Below, piece by piece: positions 1 through 9,789 of a stretch of DNA of 20,844 nucleotides (positions within the stretch are counted from its first letter, which is position 1; each line of letters begins with the position of its first letter). The translations under genes and the position numbers were made by a program. The DNA comes from Gonapodya prolifera JEL478. Taxonomy: Eukaryota; Monoblepharomycota; Monoblepharidomycetes; Monoblepharidales; Gonapodyaceae. The notes under the pieces were generated by a model. The model saw only the letters and a program-made list of their open reading frames with translations, was not told the DNA's origin and ran no database searches. The stretch spans positions 80,503 through 101,346 of the forward strand of contig KQ965835.1 of NCBI GenBank assembly GCA_001574975.1. Reading direction: 5' to 3'.

Positions 1-1
1 C

Positions 2-3000
2 GAGGATGTCGTCGACTTGTTTCGATCCTCGGACGTCGCGACGATTTACTGCAGAAAGAACGAGGTGTGTTGCTTGGCGGGGATATTGTTTGAAGACCTC
101 AACTGACACAGACAATGCTCTTTTGCAACTACGAAGGAGTTCATGAATGCGCGGCCGAGGTCTCACAAACGGAAGGGATCGCGGAGAAAGAGAAACTCCG
201 GTATCTCCATCAATACCGATGTCTCAGACGCTTATGACACTCCGTCATCCTCCGACGCTTCCGCCTACTCCGACACTGCGTCCAGTTATGACTCGGAAAC
301 AACGGACTCGGAGTACGGATCAAATTCCCGAACTTCGCGAACAATCACCCCGACGCCATCCGCATTAACGGACGACGATGATCCTCCTGCATTGAAGCGA
401 AAAGTTTCCTTCGGACCCACAACGACCTTCACACTCTCTCCTACCAGCCCCGAATCGCCGGGTAACTCTCCGCCTCCTTCGGGCCCAAAATATCTTCCAC
501 CAGCTCTAACTGCAGTTGCACCACATTCCGCCTTGAAATCGCCATCACCCCGGATCGTACCCCAACCCGCGAAGCCCCCGTCGCCCACCCGGCGTATGGT
601 GACGAAAGCGCGCTCGTCTCCTGTACTCTCCCCAAACCGAGCACCCCCTCCACCGCCGAAGGAGCGTGCACCTGTACGTATCGAAATGAGGAGCGTAGCA
701 CCACAACCCCCTGCCGACCCCCGAATAGAAATGAACGCTATTCCGCGACCTTTACCTCCACCACTTCCGGACAAGGACTACGAGGGACGAGTCAAAGTTT
801 CCGTCGTCCCCGTCGTCCCTGCCGCCATACCCGTATATCCTACAAACGGAAATCCCTCTCCACGGAGCAGCAACTCTTCGGCAACAGCCTCCTCCGTGAG
901 CACTAAATGGTCGGGTTCACGAACCGCGGACCGAGCGCTCGGGGCCTTCACTGTCCGGTCGTACAAGCTCAACTCGCCGGACCAAGAAGAAGTCGTCGAG
1001 ATAAGGCCGGTGCATTTGCAAGCAATGCGACGGGCCCGGTCGTTCGACCACCTTCGCAGTGCATCCTCTCAGAGCTATGTTTCTGACTTCGGATACCCAC
1101 CGGCACCAACTGCGTATGATGCATTCAGTCGTCCACTGAAACCAGACAGCCCGCCGCCTACCGTTTTGTTCATCCCGAGAAGTCCCCCCGTTCCTGCAAT
1201 ACCCCCGCAGGATCGAAAACCGGTTCGTACCCTATCCAACAAATCAAAAAGCAATCTCGAGCGGACAAAGTCAAACAGCTCTCGGAAATCCACGGATGGA
1301 GAGGAGCCCCGAATTGGTGGTCTTGTGGGGCTTCTCAGAAGGCTTTCAAATCGGAACCTCAAAAAGGATGCAGAGAAATCAACTCAAATGGAGGAACTAA
1401 AACCACCACCTCCACCGGTGCCAGCACGACGGGAGGGATCTCAAATTAGCCTTCTTTCGGTATTGTCAGCGGCCTCCAGGAAAAGCGAGCCTGGACCCGT
1501 GGAGCCACCGCGGAAGAAGCCTCCGCCCCCACCTCCGTCCCCGGCACGCTTAAAAGAGATCGCCAAACCATCGAAACAGTACCTTGACAATGGCCCCATA
1601 AGTCCTCGATCCGAACGCTCTCTGGAACAGCAAGTGGAGGAATACTTTCCTCGGAGTGCGTCTGCCGCAAGCTCAAGCCTCACCATGGAATCACCTGAAG
1701 TTCCCTCTGTGGACACATACTGGGCGATGCAGAACAGCCGAAACGGTCCGAACCACCTTTCATGGGGCAACAGCGGACAGAACCCCGGACCTGCCGACGG
1801 AAAGCTCCTCACACCACCCGCAGTGACTGCGTCTGGACGACCAACACCGCGTCCGGCGCCGTTCTCTTGGGAGGTCGCTCAAGCTGCCACGAGGCTTTCT
1901 GGTGGCTCTATAGCGGGCCCTCGTCGCTCTGCGGAGAACCCTCCCGTCAGCCGCCTGTCGTTCGATAGACCCGAGCCACACCGCCGTCTATCCCATTACA
2001 GTGTGGAAAGCACCGCGAGTTCGTCCGAAGCGCCAACTTCGACCACTTACCTCTCCAGCGCAGGACCATTCAGTGCGAGCGCGATTGGGTTTGGCAGCCC
2101 TGTTCCAATCCCAGCGCCACGCCCTCCGAAACGAGGCTCCAGTCTTAATGTAGTGCCACCAACGCCAGTTCAGTCCCCCGCACTTCTGAAGTGGGAACCG
2201 GGAGTCCAGTTCCGGCTGAGTGGGAAGGAGTACGCGTTTCCGTTCACCTGGAGGAATGACGTGAACTCCACGGCGAGTGATTTGATGGGACCGCTTGCGA
2301 GGGCAGAGTGGGCGCCGCAAAGGGCTTGGGGCTACAAGCAGGTACGAATTTAGTGATGCTTCTTCGGGGAGTTTGGTTTTGCTGATGCTTTCACTGATGG
2401 TGCAGACAATGGTCAACGAGCTGTCAGCATCTATTCGATACAGCCCCCGGCACCGCAGCTCCAAGAAGCGAGGAAAGACAGGATTTGGATACACCCAATT
2501 TGTGAGTTGGATCTATCGTTTTCTTAAAGGACCTCCTCATGTTGATCGACCCTCCATTCCAAACAGACAATTTTCTTCAACAATCCCCAATTATTCCGTG
2601 TCGCCATGGATCTCTACGTAAAGAAAACGTCATCGCTAGGACCCGCTGATTTCCGCCACTACTTCATCCGCCCTTTGCAAGCTGTTGCCCACTTGTACGT
2701 GAACGAAAATGTCGTGACGGAATGGACTGCCGTTGAGCCACCTCTGGAGTGGCGCGGAGTGGCGGACGGGATGAGCGACTACCATGTTGCGTACATCGTC
2801 AAAGACATGCGAGAGGAGATCACCGAAGAGTGCAAGACGCACGTTGAGCTTTGGATCAAGGCTAATATGACGACCGGAGAGTGGCGTGAGTGCTTCGGCT
2901 CGTTGTCACAATATGCACGGCTGAGTCTTTTGCTAACCGCTGCTTTTCATTCTTGCCGATAGTTCAAAACAGACCTGGTTTCAGCCAGTTGAAGAACAAA

Positions 3001-3056
3001 TCGCGAGGAATCGGAGTCGGACGATGATGATAGAAGAGGCGCCTTCAAGCGAGTAA
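2..3056 (+). CDS. Paralog A: PB1-tail / Pro-Ser-rich linker / conserved C-terminal region protein (5' partial, 5 exons)
   Basis: Exon model: 2-64, 140-2341, 2406-2501, 2567-2880 and 2963-3056, about 922 residues from the window edge. The first 21 residues (EDVVDLFRSS...CRKNE) match the end of the PB1 domain of paralog C, and the intron falls at the same phase-0 place, so the PB1 start lies outside the window. The first intron (65-139) has a CTGAC branch site; 112 or 137 are alternative acceptors, and with 112 an ATG at 6 would become possible. Exon 2 is a low-complexity Ser/Pro linker with an RVxF-like KVSF near residue 109 and many proline runs of SH3/WW-ligand type. The C-terminal region (about residues 703-922) holds the conserved W...LMG...QRAWGYK block, then TIFFN...LFRVAMDLY and IAYIV-type strands shared with B and C. 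The last donor is uncertain: GTGGCG at 2881 gives an ending (VEEQIARNRSRT...) that aligns with B and C, whereas the stronger GTGAGT at 2886 gives a shorter unrelated tail stopping at 3027. Function unknown; scaffold role inferred. Confidence 0.72.
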
Positions 3057-4443
3057 GGGAGAGTTGGTCACTCATTGGTCGGTTCAGTTGCATTTTGCCT
3101 TTCAAAGATTCCCCCAATTGTGTTACTTTGATTCAAATTATGCCGAGTTCCTGGAGAATCATTGGCCCCACACGCACTCTTGACTACATTTTATATAATA
3201 TACATTTCTTATCTTGTGTCAGCTTTATCAAATGTAGAACACGTCGTTTGTTGTCAGAAAAATAGTGTTTGTTGATTGTTGCACGGTGTAGAAAAGAAAT
3301 GGAGAAATGAAGTGTTGCCTACATTTTGACAGAACGAATTGCAACATTCCACTCTCACGGTTTCACTTCGCACGAGCAGCAGTTGCCGTCCGACGTGTGG
3401 AGAAATCGTAACTCAAGCACAGCTGCCCAAGGATGTCGCACCTGCCCTTCCAAAAGTCGATACCGGACATTGCGTGCGTAACATATTTCGCTCTGTGAGC
3501 TAGGTGACAGTTGATTGCCACTCGTTAGCAAACTCCGAGCATTTGCATTTACATGTCGTTACATTCTTCGATGTGGCTTTTTAGAGCTTCATTTCAGCAT
3601 CTCCGAAGCCTTTGCACATGAATTATGACGTTTGGAACCTATCATATACTGTTTGCAATATCGGCAGGAGGGCCTCGCCACAGACTTGACACTTTGTTTG
3701 TCGAATCGAGATACTGATTGTTTTAGGTCCCGAGTCGCGCTGTCTGAGAGGCGACATGACGTTTTATTGAGGATCATGTCACTAGAGATGATTCTGATCA
3801 TGCAAAGTCGTCATTCAGCGGTAAGCCGAGAGAATAAAATCACCACTACACTTTACACTTTTGCTCTTGTTTTGCAGATTTCTGGGCTAATATCAACCTT
3901 GCTTTTCGTCGAATCCTTCTCCTTGCGAAGACTTCCCATGATTGCCACCCAACTCCGACCCGCCCAACGACGAATTCAAACCCAAGCTTAAGGCGCGCTA
4001 TATCGCAGACACGGACACCACCTGCATTGCGCGGTATCTATTTTGATGGTGTGTAGTTGATCCTACTGCGAGAGTCCGCTCCATTCGCCTGCTTCCTGCC
4101 CGCGCTCACCACACATTACCGCACACTGCGCAGCCTCTATGCTCGCCTTCCCCGTCGCGTACCTCCCCGACCCACCCCCACTCCCTCACACCTCCTCACT
4201 CACCAAGCCTCCTCCCACTCCCAAAATCAATTCCCCGTACCTTGCACTTTAATTTTAAAATTTATTCTTGTCCCCCAAAAAACAAAAATAAAATGAAACT
4301 CTCCCACCCTACACCTCCGAAGTCATTCGGTGTCCGATCCCGCCCGCCCTGCCAATTCAGCCGCCCTCGAATTTCACCCGTCCGTCCCTTGCGTATCCCC
4401 CACACGGACAAGAGCAACCCACTAAGGGATAAGGGCGGGGAAA
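3057..4443. other. Intergenic region A-B, no convincing gene
   Basis: The first 900 bases are relatively AT-rich, including a TATATAATATA-type stretch near 3190-3200 that may hold the 3' end signals of paralog A. Several short open frames occur on both strands, but none has a recognisable motif or plausible splicing. One 34-codon run ending at 4044 (FKPKLKARYIADTDTT...) looks protein-like and could be a decayed exon, yet I could not connect it to paralog B. From about 4080 the plus strand becomes very C-rich, with an A-rich patch at 4250-4290 (AAAACAAAAATAAAATG), which is more like the upstream region of paralog B than coding sequence. Confidence 0.5.
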
Positions 4444-6870
4444 ATGATGTACATGGCGCAGACGCACGTGAAACGGAACTCGGAGTCGGCGATCGGGGGG
4501 GATAAGGCGAGGTGGGACGAGGTGGAGGAGAGGAGGGGGTGGGTGCTGGTGGGTTTTGCGGAGTGCAGGGGTGGGTGGGTAGGGTGTACGGAGGAAGGTG
4601 GAAAGGTGACAGTGGAATGGGAAAGCAATGGGGAAAAGCGATCCAAGTGGAGGATGTGTGCGGTGCGCGTATTTCTCGGAATCGGAGGTGGGAGCCAACA
4701 GGTGTCTGCTGTCTGAACACACACGCGCCGGTACGAGACCGGCTTTTTTTTTTGAGCTCCTGGATGCGCACTGTGATCCGAGGAGGTGGAGTGGGCTTTG
4801 TGCTGGCTTCGATCCTGGCCTCTTGCTTGCGAAAGGGTGGAAGCCGGAGCAGGGCTCCCATGGGCACACGCAGACATCGAATACGTCGGCGCATTTTAAA
4901 GGACGAGAGAGAGTGATGGGTCGAACTATGACCTTGAGTGGCGGTTACCTTGCGACCAGTGACCATCGCTCACATCCCCGTTCCTCCCCTCGCAACGCAC
5001 GCACAGCCCTCCCGCCCCCACCCCCCACCCCGCCACCCCACTGACGCCTCCCTCGCATCCACGCTCTCCACGCTCTCCATCGCCTACTCCTCTTCCTCCT
5101 CCTCCTACTCCTCGCTCTCCAACTCCCGAAACCCACGCCCGAGATCCCTCGTGGCGCCCAAGAGAGTCCACTGGCCGGAAGAGACCGTGGATGTTGTGTG
5201 GAGGCCTGAAGTCGAGGTCGAGAGTGAGGCGGAGAGCGACGTGGACGTTGACGGGTATGGCGTTGGGTATGGCAATGGAGCGGGGAACGGGTATGGGGGA
5301 GATAGCTCCTCCGGCGTGGAGGATAGTGAATGCGACTGGACGGCTCACGACGTCGAGGTGGAGCGGGCCGATAGTGGGGTGTCTGTGTCGTCCTACCCAA
5401 CACCACCTCGGTCCACCGGGGGCGGCGGTGGGATCCGCCGTGTTCCGGCACCGGCACCACCACCCCGTCGACCGTTGCCCGGATCAGCGAGCTTTCCCGG
5501 ACTGTCATACCCGTCCTCAGCCGTGGCGGCGGCGGTGGGGTCGCTCCCATCCCCGCCCGACTCGTTCCCCTTTCCAATGCATTCCCCGCCCTTCATCTCC
5601 GCCTCTTCCCCCCTCCTGTCCTCCTCCTCCCTCACCTCGTCCCACGCCCACGCTTCATCCCACTCCCCATCCCCCACACCCACATCCTCCACGACCTCCT
5701 CTGCCGGCGCGGGGGCGGGGGAGTCGGGGTTAGGATTAGACTGGAAGGATGAGCGAGACGTGCCGATCGCGGAGATGATGGGGTGTGTGGGCGGGGATGG
5801 GTGGGGTGCGCAGAGGGCGATGGGGTATCGGGTTGTGAGTAAGGGGTGGTGATGTGGGTGATGGAGAGACAGCTGACTCACCCCACGCGCTCCCAATTCG
5901 ATTGGAAACTCAATGCAATTCCGATTTCGATTCCGATTCTTACTGCAACTGCAACTGCAACTGCAACTGCATCAACCTCCCACTCTCGTCAATCAACTCT
6001 CACCCCCACCCAATCCTCCTCACCCACCTTCCCCACCCACCCAACCGCTAATCACAGTCCAAAACGGACAAAAAAGGCGGCTACCTGACGTACATCGTCG
6101 ACGAGTCGTGCCTGGCACGCGCGAGACGGGAAGGTGTGGCGTGTGTTGTTGAGTTGGTAGGTTGAGACTAGGTGTGGGGGCGTGCAGGGGAGAGAGCGAG
6201 TGCAAAAAGGACTGACCGACTCTGAAATCTTTTCACGCACGTACCTCCTCGTCCCACCCACCTATATTCCGTCGTATCCACCCTCGGCTTCTCCTCCAAC
6301 CTCGACTCACCTCTCCCCCATACAACCCCACACTACCACACTACCACCAAACCCATCACTCAGACCCTCATCTTCCCGTACGCCCCTCTCTACGTAGCAG
6401 CCCGCAAACGTCTCCCACCCTTCCTGACCTCTCTCCGCCCATCGACATTCTTCCGCGACGTCTTGGACCCCGTCAAACCCTCCTCTATCCCCTCGTCCTC
6501 CTCCTCGTCCCCTGGCTCTATCCCCACCTCTGACCCCTCCCACCCCGACGAAGTCTACCTCCAAACCGCCTCCCTCCTGATCCCCCCACCCCCCGTATCC
6601 ACCCTCGAAAAGTCGCTCAAATCCCCGCTCGACCCCCCGACCGCCCGGATCGCACTCATCGTCCGCCCGGCCGGGTTCGCGCTGGGGGATGCGGGTGTGA
6701 AATGTGTGAGGGGGTGGGTGAGTAGGGCGGAGGCGAGTGCGAGGGTTGAGGAAGTGAGGAGGGTGGAGCAGGCCAAAAAGGTTCTGGCAGTGCAGAAGGG
6801 CGGGATAATGATGGGGATGGGTGTGGGAGGGGCCGTGGGGATGTTGGGTGGGGCGTGGGTCGGTGTGTGA
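4444..6870 (+). CDS. Paralog B: eroded PB1-like exon, Ser/Pro-rich linker, conserved C-terminal region (4-exon model)
   Basis: Model: 4444-4578, 5007-5834, 6058-6135 and 6364-6870, about 515 residues, all junctions in phase 0. The later exons are well supported; the first is weaker. It aligns without gaps to the end of the PB1 domain of C (shared M-x-Y, R, W and a VLV strand), but the acidic OPCA residues are missing and no PB1 N-terminal half was found, so the domain looks degenerate or its 5' exon is unrecognised. The linker has PKRVHW at residues 96-101 followed by EE...VVW, matching PKRVRW in C, and long Ser runs. The conserved region starts at W291 (WKDERDVP...MMG...QRAMGYRV), continues through a KKGGYLTY exon and TLIFPY...FFRDVLDPV, and ends with a strongly hydrophobic Gly/Met-rich tail of about 22 residues that could sit in or on a membrane. 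The donor at 6136 (GTGGCG) was preferred to GTGTGG at 6134 because it keeps the conserved phase. Confidence 0.65.
4568..4584 (+). other. Potential G-quadruplex overlapping the exon-1 donor of paralog B
   Basis: Four G-runs separated by 1-2 bases (GGGG-T-GGG-T-GGG-TA-GGG) make a textbook G-quadruplex pattern. The proposed splice donor GTAGGG begins at 4579, inside the motif, so folding could hide or modulate the donor. The motif is read directly; folding and any effect on splicing are inference. Confidence 0.5.
5942..5971 (+). repeat. Hexanucleotide microsatellite (ACTGCA)5 in an intron of paralog B
   Basis: Five perfect copies of ACTGCA lie in the 5835-6057 intron. They directly follow an imperfect 6-bp tract (TTCCGA/TTTCGA) at about 5921-5939. 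The tract is open in all frames, which makes spurious Thr-Ala or Cys-Asn repeat peptides; it lies between good GT-AG sites and is best read as intronic. Confidence 0.85.
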
Positions 6871-7432
6871 GTGAGCTCGCGTCGGTTTGCAGTGGGGGAG
6901 TGCCCAGTGGGTAATGCCGTCGAGTGGCGATTGGAGTGTACAGCGAAGCAAGAGCGACAACATGTATTACATCAGCAGTGAACCCTGTATATAATTGATC
7001 TTAGACGTGCGCCGTGATCAGATGCCGCCCTCCTTTGCCGCAGCCACGTCGCACGGGCAGCGCAGCCGCGAGAACGGATGGCGCGGCGACGTGTCTCCCC
7101 CGCCGACTGCGCTGTCTCCCACTGGCAGCGTGCGAACGTGTGAATGAGAGAGAGTGGGCGTGTGAATGCGAAGAGGGGAGAGTGGGAGGTCGCAGCGTGA
7201 GGGTGGTGTGGCGTGGCAGCAGCAAGCCTCGGTGTGATTAGCAGCAGAATAGGACCACTCAACGCGAACTCTGCTCTCTGTTCTGTTCCCGCTCCTGCCA
7301 ATCTTTTTGCTGCCTCCCTCGGGTGTGCCTGTCTCCTAATAGTCCGAGTGTGCTGAGGCAGAACTGGCTGAACTCTCGCTCCCGGCACCTCGCCCCCCGC
7401 CGCGCAATCTCTTCCCCACCTTCCCTCCCCCA
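6871..7432. other. Intergenic region B-C with the presumed promoter of paralog C
   Basis: No gene recognised. Sequence is mixed GC with a TGTATATAATTGA stretch near 6985-6998 and a pyrimidine-rich run just before the ATG at 7433, which resembles a fungal 5' leader. Open frames here on either strand lack recognisable motifs. Confidence 0.5.
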
Positions 7433-9789
7433 ATGTTCTGGCGCTCGCGCACCGCGTCGCCCAAGCGCACCCCGCAGCCGTCTCCCGATGCCAGCGCGGC
7501 CCCTCCTCGCCGCGGATCCGTGCAGTCCCCTCCGGTCTCCCCTCTCACCCCGCAATCGCCCAACCCTCCATCCGCGAAACGACTCGTCGTGCAACACCCA
7601 GCTGGCTCCAAATCAATCTTCATCTCTCCCCGCTCTCGCCCGCGTACCCTCGACGCCTTTGTCGCCTTGCTCAGGTCTCGCATCATGGCGCTGCAAGAGG
7701 TCAATTGGGCAGACGTGAAGATGCACTATGTGGATTCGGACGGGTATTCGCGAATTTTACTCGAGGATGACCTGGATCTGGAGCAGATGTGGGCTGTCGA
7801 GGGACCCCAGTGGCCCCTGGTGCTTGTGTCGCGGGCGGGAGGGAATGAGGTACGTCTTATGTGGCGTGTACCGCGGACTTGGACTTGGCGAGAGGTACAG
7901 GGGAAGCACGGCGGGGAAGGGACTACAGAGAAGCATTGTGCTGCTCGTGGAGAAGGACGGGATGGTTTGCCCTCCGTGGGGATGAAGTGAGGGGGGGGCG
8001 TCCCCCACATGTACATGTGTGCCGATGGCAGAATTGGCAAAAGGTACAGGGGGACACGCCGGAGCAGGGAAGTAAGGAGGATAATTTCGCTACTGGTGGA
8101 GACCCAAGGACGCGGGATGGAGTGCCCCCCGTGGACGACCGTGCGTCCCCCGCGTGTGTCGGCTGCGGCACCCATGCACACGCCGCCACTCACACCGACC
8201 ATTCCACTTTCCCACTTAGGCTTCTCAACACCTCCCCCACGCACCTTCCGACTTCATCGCCCACCCGCTTCCCCTCTCCGCTTCCGTCTCCGCCTCCTCA
8301 GACCACGAATCCACATCCTCCCTCGCTCGGCAAACCGTCCCCTCGACCCGTCGCACATCCTCCGTCGGACCCGGCTCCACCACGGGGGCGGGTGCCCCCA
8401 AACGCGTGCGGTGGCAAGAAGGCCCCCCCGTGTCGTGGACGCCTCCACCGAGTCCCGTGGACACGATCCGAAGCGGCACGTCGCTCCATGCGAGAGCAGG
8501 CTCGCTCGACTTACCTGTCGACACACGCACACGAACTCTTCCCGCACGGATCTCACCCTCGTTACTCTCACCGGGTCTGCTCTCCCCAACCGCCTCATCC
8601 CACTCCGGGGCGTCTAGCGGGGGCGGGGGCTCTCTTACACGCTCCCCATCCCTGCCCCTCGTCCGGCACCCACCCCCACCCTCCTCCGACACATCCTCTA
8701 TCTCCTCCTCCACCACCACCTCCTCCTACGGCGGCGGCTCCACCCTAAGCTCTTCCGCCTCCAAATCCGCCTCCGACGTCCTCCGATTCCCCCTCCCCGG
8801 CGCGGCGTGGGCGGGGTTGGTGCTGGAGTGGAAGGATGAAAGGGATGTGCCGATTGGAGTTCTGATGGGAGCGTTGGGGAGACAGGAGAGGGGGGAGCAG
8901 AGGGGGTGGAAGTGGAAGTTGGTGGGTTGAAAGGGGGGTGAAGAGCTGCTGGCTCGCCCGGACAAGGGTATCCGAGGGCACAAGTGACGCCACGACGCCA
9001 GACGTCCGTGCACTCCCCCGCGGATGTCATCTCTCGGCGCCTTGCCTTGCGTTTCTCCGTTTCTCCGCAGTCGGGATCCCCCGCCGGCCGCCGCGTTATC
9101 TAACATCCGCCCTCATCCCTCCCCCCACCACCCCACCACCCCACCGCACCAACAGATCCGCGCCGAACCGAACCAGCTGTCCATGACGTACTACCCCGCG
9201 AATGTGGATCCGGTGATTTACACGAGGGTCACGTCGCATGAGTTGCCTGAAATTGTGGGTTTGTTTGTGGTATGGCTGGCCATGTCTTTGTTGTGTCTCA
9301 CCTTATTCTTCTCTCCCACATCCACCACTACCACTCGCCGCCTTGCCCCAACACTCCCACCGCACACAGACCCTCTTCTTCAACACCCTCTCCCTCTTCC
9401 GCTCCGCCCACAAACACATGCGCTCCATCCTTCCCTCTCTCCACCCATCCGACTTCTTCCGTGACCTCGTGGACCCCCTCCGCCTTCGCGACGTCCCCCC
9501 ACCCCACCTCCCCAACTCCTCCCACCCACCCGAAATATTCACCGACTGGTCCTGCGTCGTCCTCCCCGACAAAGTCCACCGCGGGACGTTGGCACACGGG
9601 CAGGGAAACATCGCGTTCGTGGTGCGTGAGGCGGGCGATGGGTTACGGAATGAGTGTCGCTGGGCTGTTCAGGCGTGGTTGACCAAGGAGTCGGATCGGG
9701 TCGTGGGGAGGATCAGGGAGGTCGCGGCTCCGGCGAGGGACAGGCAGGTGGCGCTTGTGATGGTGCCGGGGATTGCATTTGGGTTTTAG
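7433..9789 (+). CDS. Paralog C: PB1 domain, Ser/Pro-rich linker with RVRW motif, conserved C-terminal region (4 exons)
   Basis: Model: 7433-7849, 8220-8921, 9156-9254 and 9370-9789, giving 545 residues with every junction in phase 0. The ATG at 7433 follows a pyrimidine-rich leader. Residues 1-48 are Ser/Pro-rich; 49-133 form a PB1 domain with a basic first strand (AKRLVV) and an acidic OPCA-type motif (YVDSDGYSRI...EDDLDLEQMW, residues 99-120). The PB1 family is known for heterotypic pairing in polarity and signalling complexes. The linker (140-340) holds PKRVRW at 199-204, followed by VSW. The C-terminal region has W343-KDERDVP...LMG...QRGW, an exon with LSMTYYP, then TLFFNTLSLFRSAH...FFRDLVDPL, which aligns ungapped over 38 residues with A and B, and a final DW...VVLPD...IAFVVRE...ECRWAVQAWL block. 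This is the best-preserved member. Molecular role unknown; a scaffold or phosphatase-targeting protein is the working inference. Confidence 0.75.
7866..8160 (+). repeat. Diverged tandem duplication (about 150-bp unit) inside intron 1 of paralog C
   Basis: Two copies run about 7866-8013 and 8014-8160. Shared blocks occur in the same order: TTGGC..A.AGGTACAGGG, GGGAAG, GTGGAGA, GACGGGATGG / GACGCGGGATGG, CCTCCGTGG / CCCCCGTGG, and GCGTCCCCC followed by a GTGT-rich run. The repeat fills most of the 370-nt intron 7850-8219, whose GTACGT donor and CCCACTTAG acceptor lie outside it. It explains why this intron is much longer than the others in the gene. Confidence 0.65.

Noticed and set aside
4262-4966. 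234-codon Pro/Arg-rich open frame on the minus strand
   Set aside because: It arises from strand GC skew opposite paralog B, has only low-complexity Pro/Ser/Arg sequence, and overlaps a better-supported exon.
7433-7990. PB1 exon as an independent 185-residue gene
   Set aside because: A good donor at 7850 and in-phase acceptor at 8219 join it to the linker exon, and paralog A has an intron at the same PB1 position.
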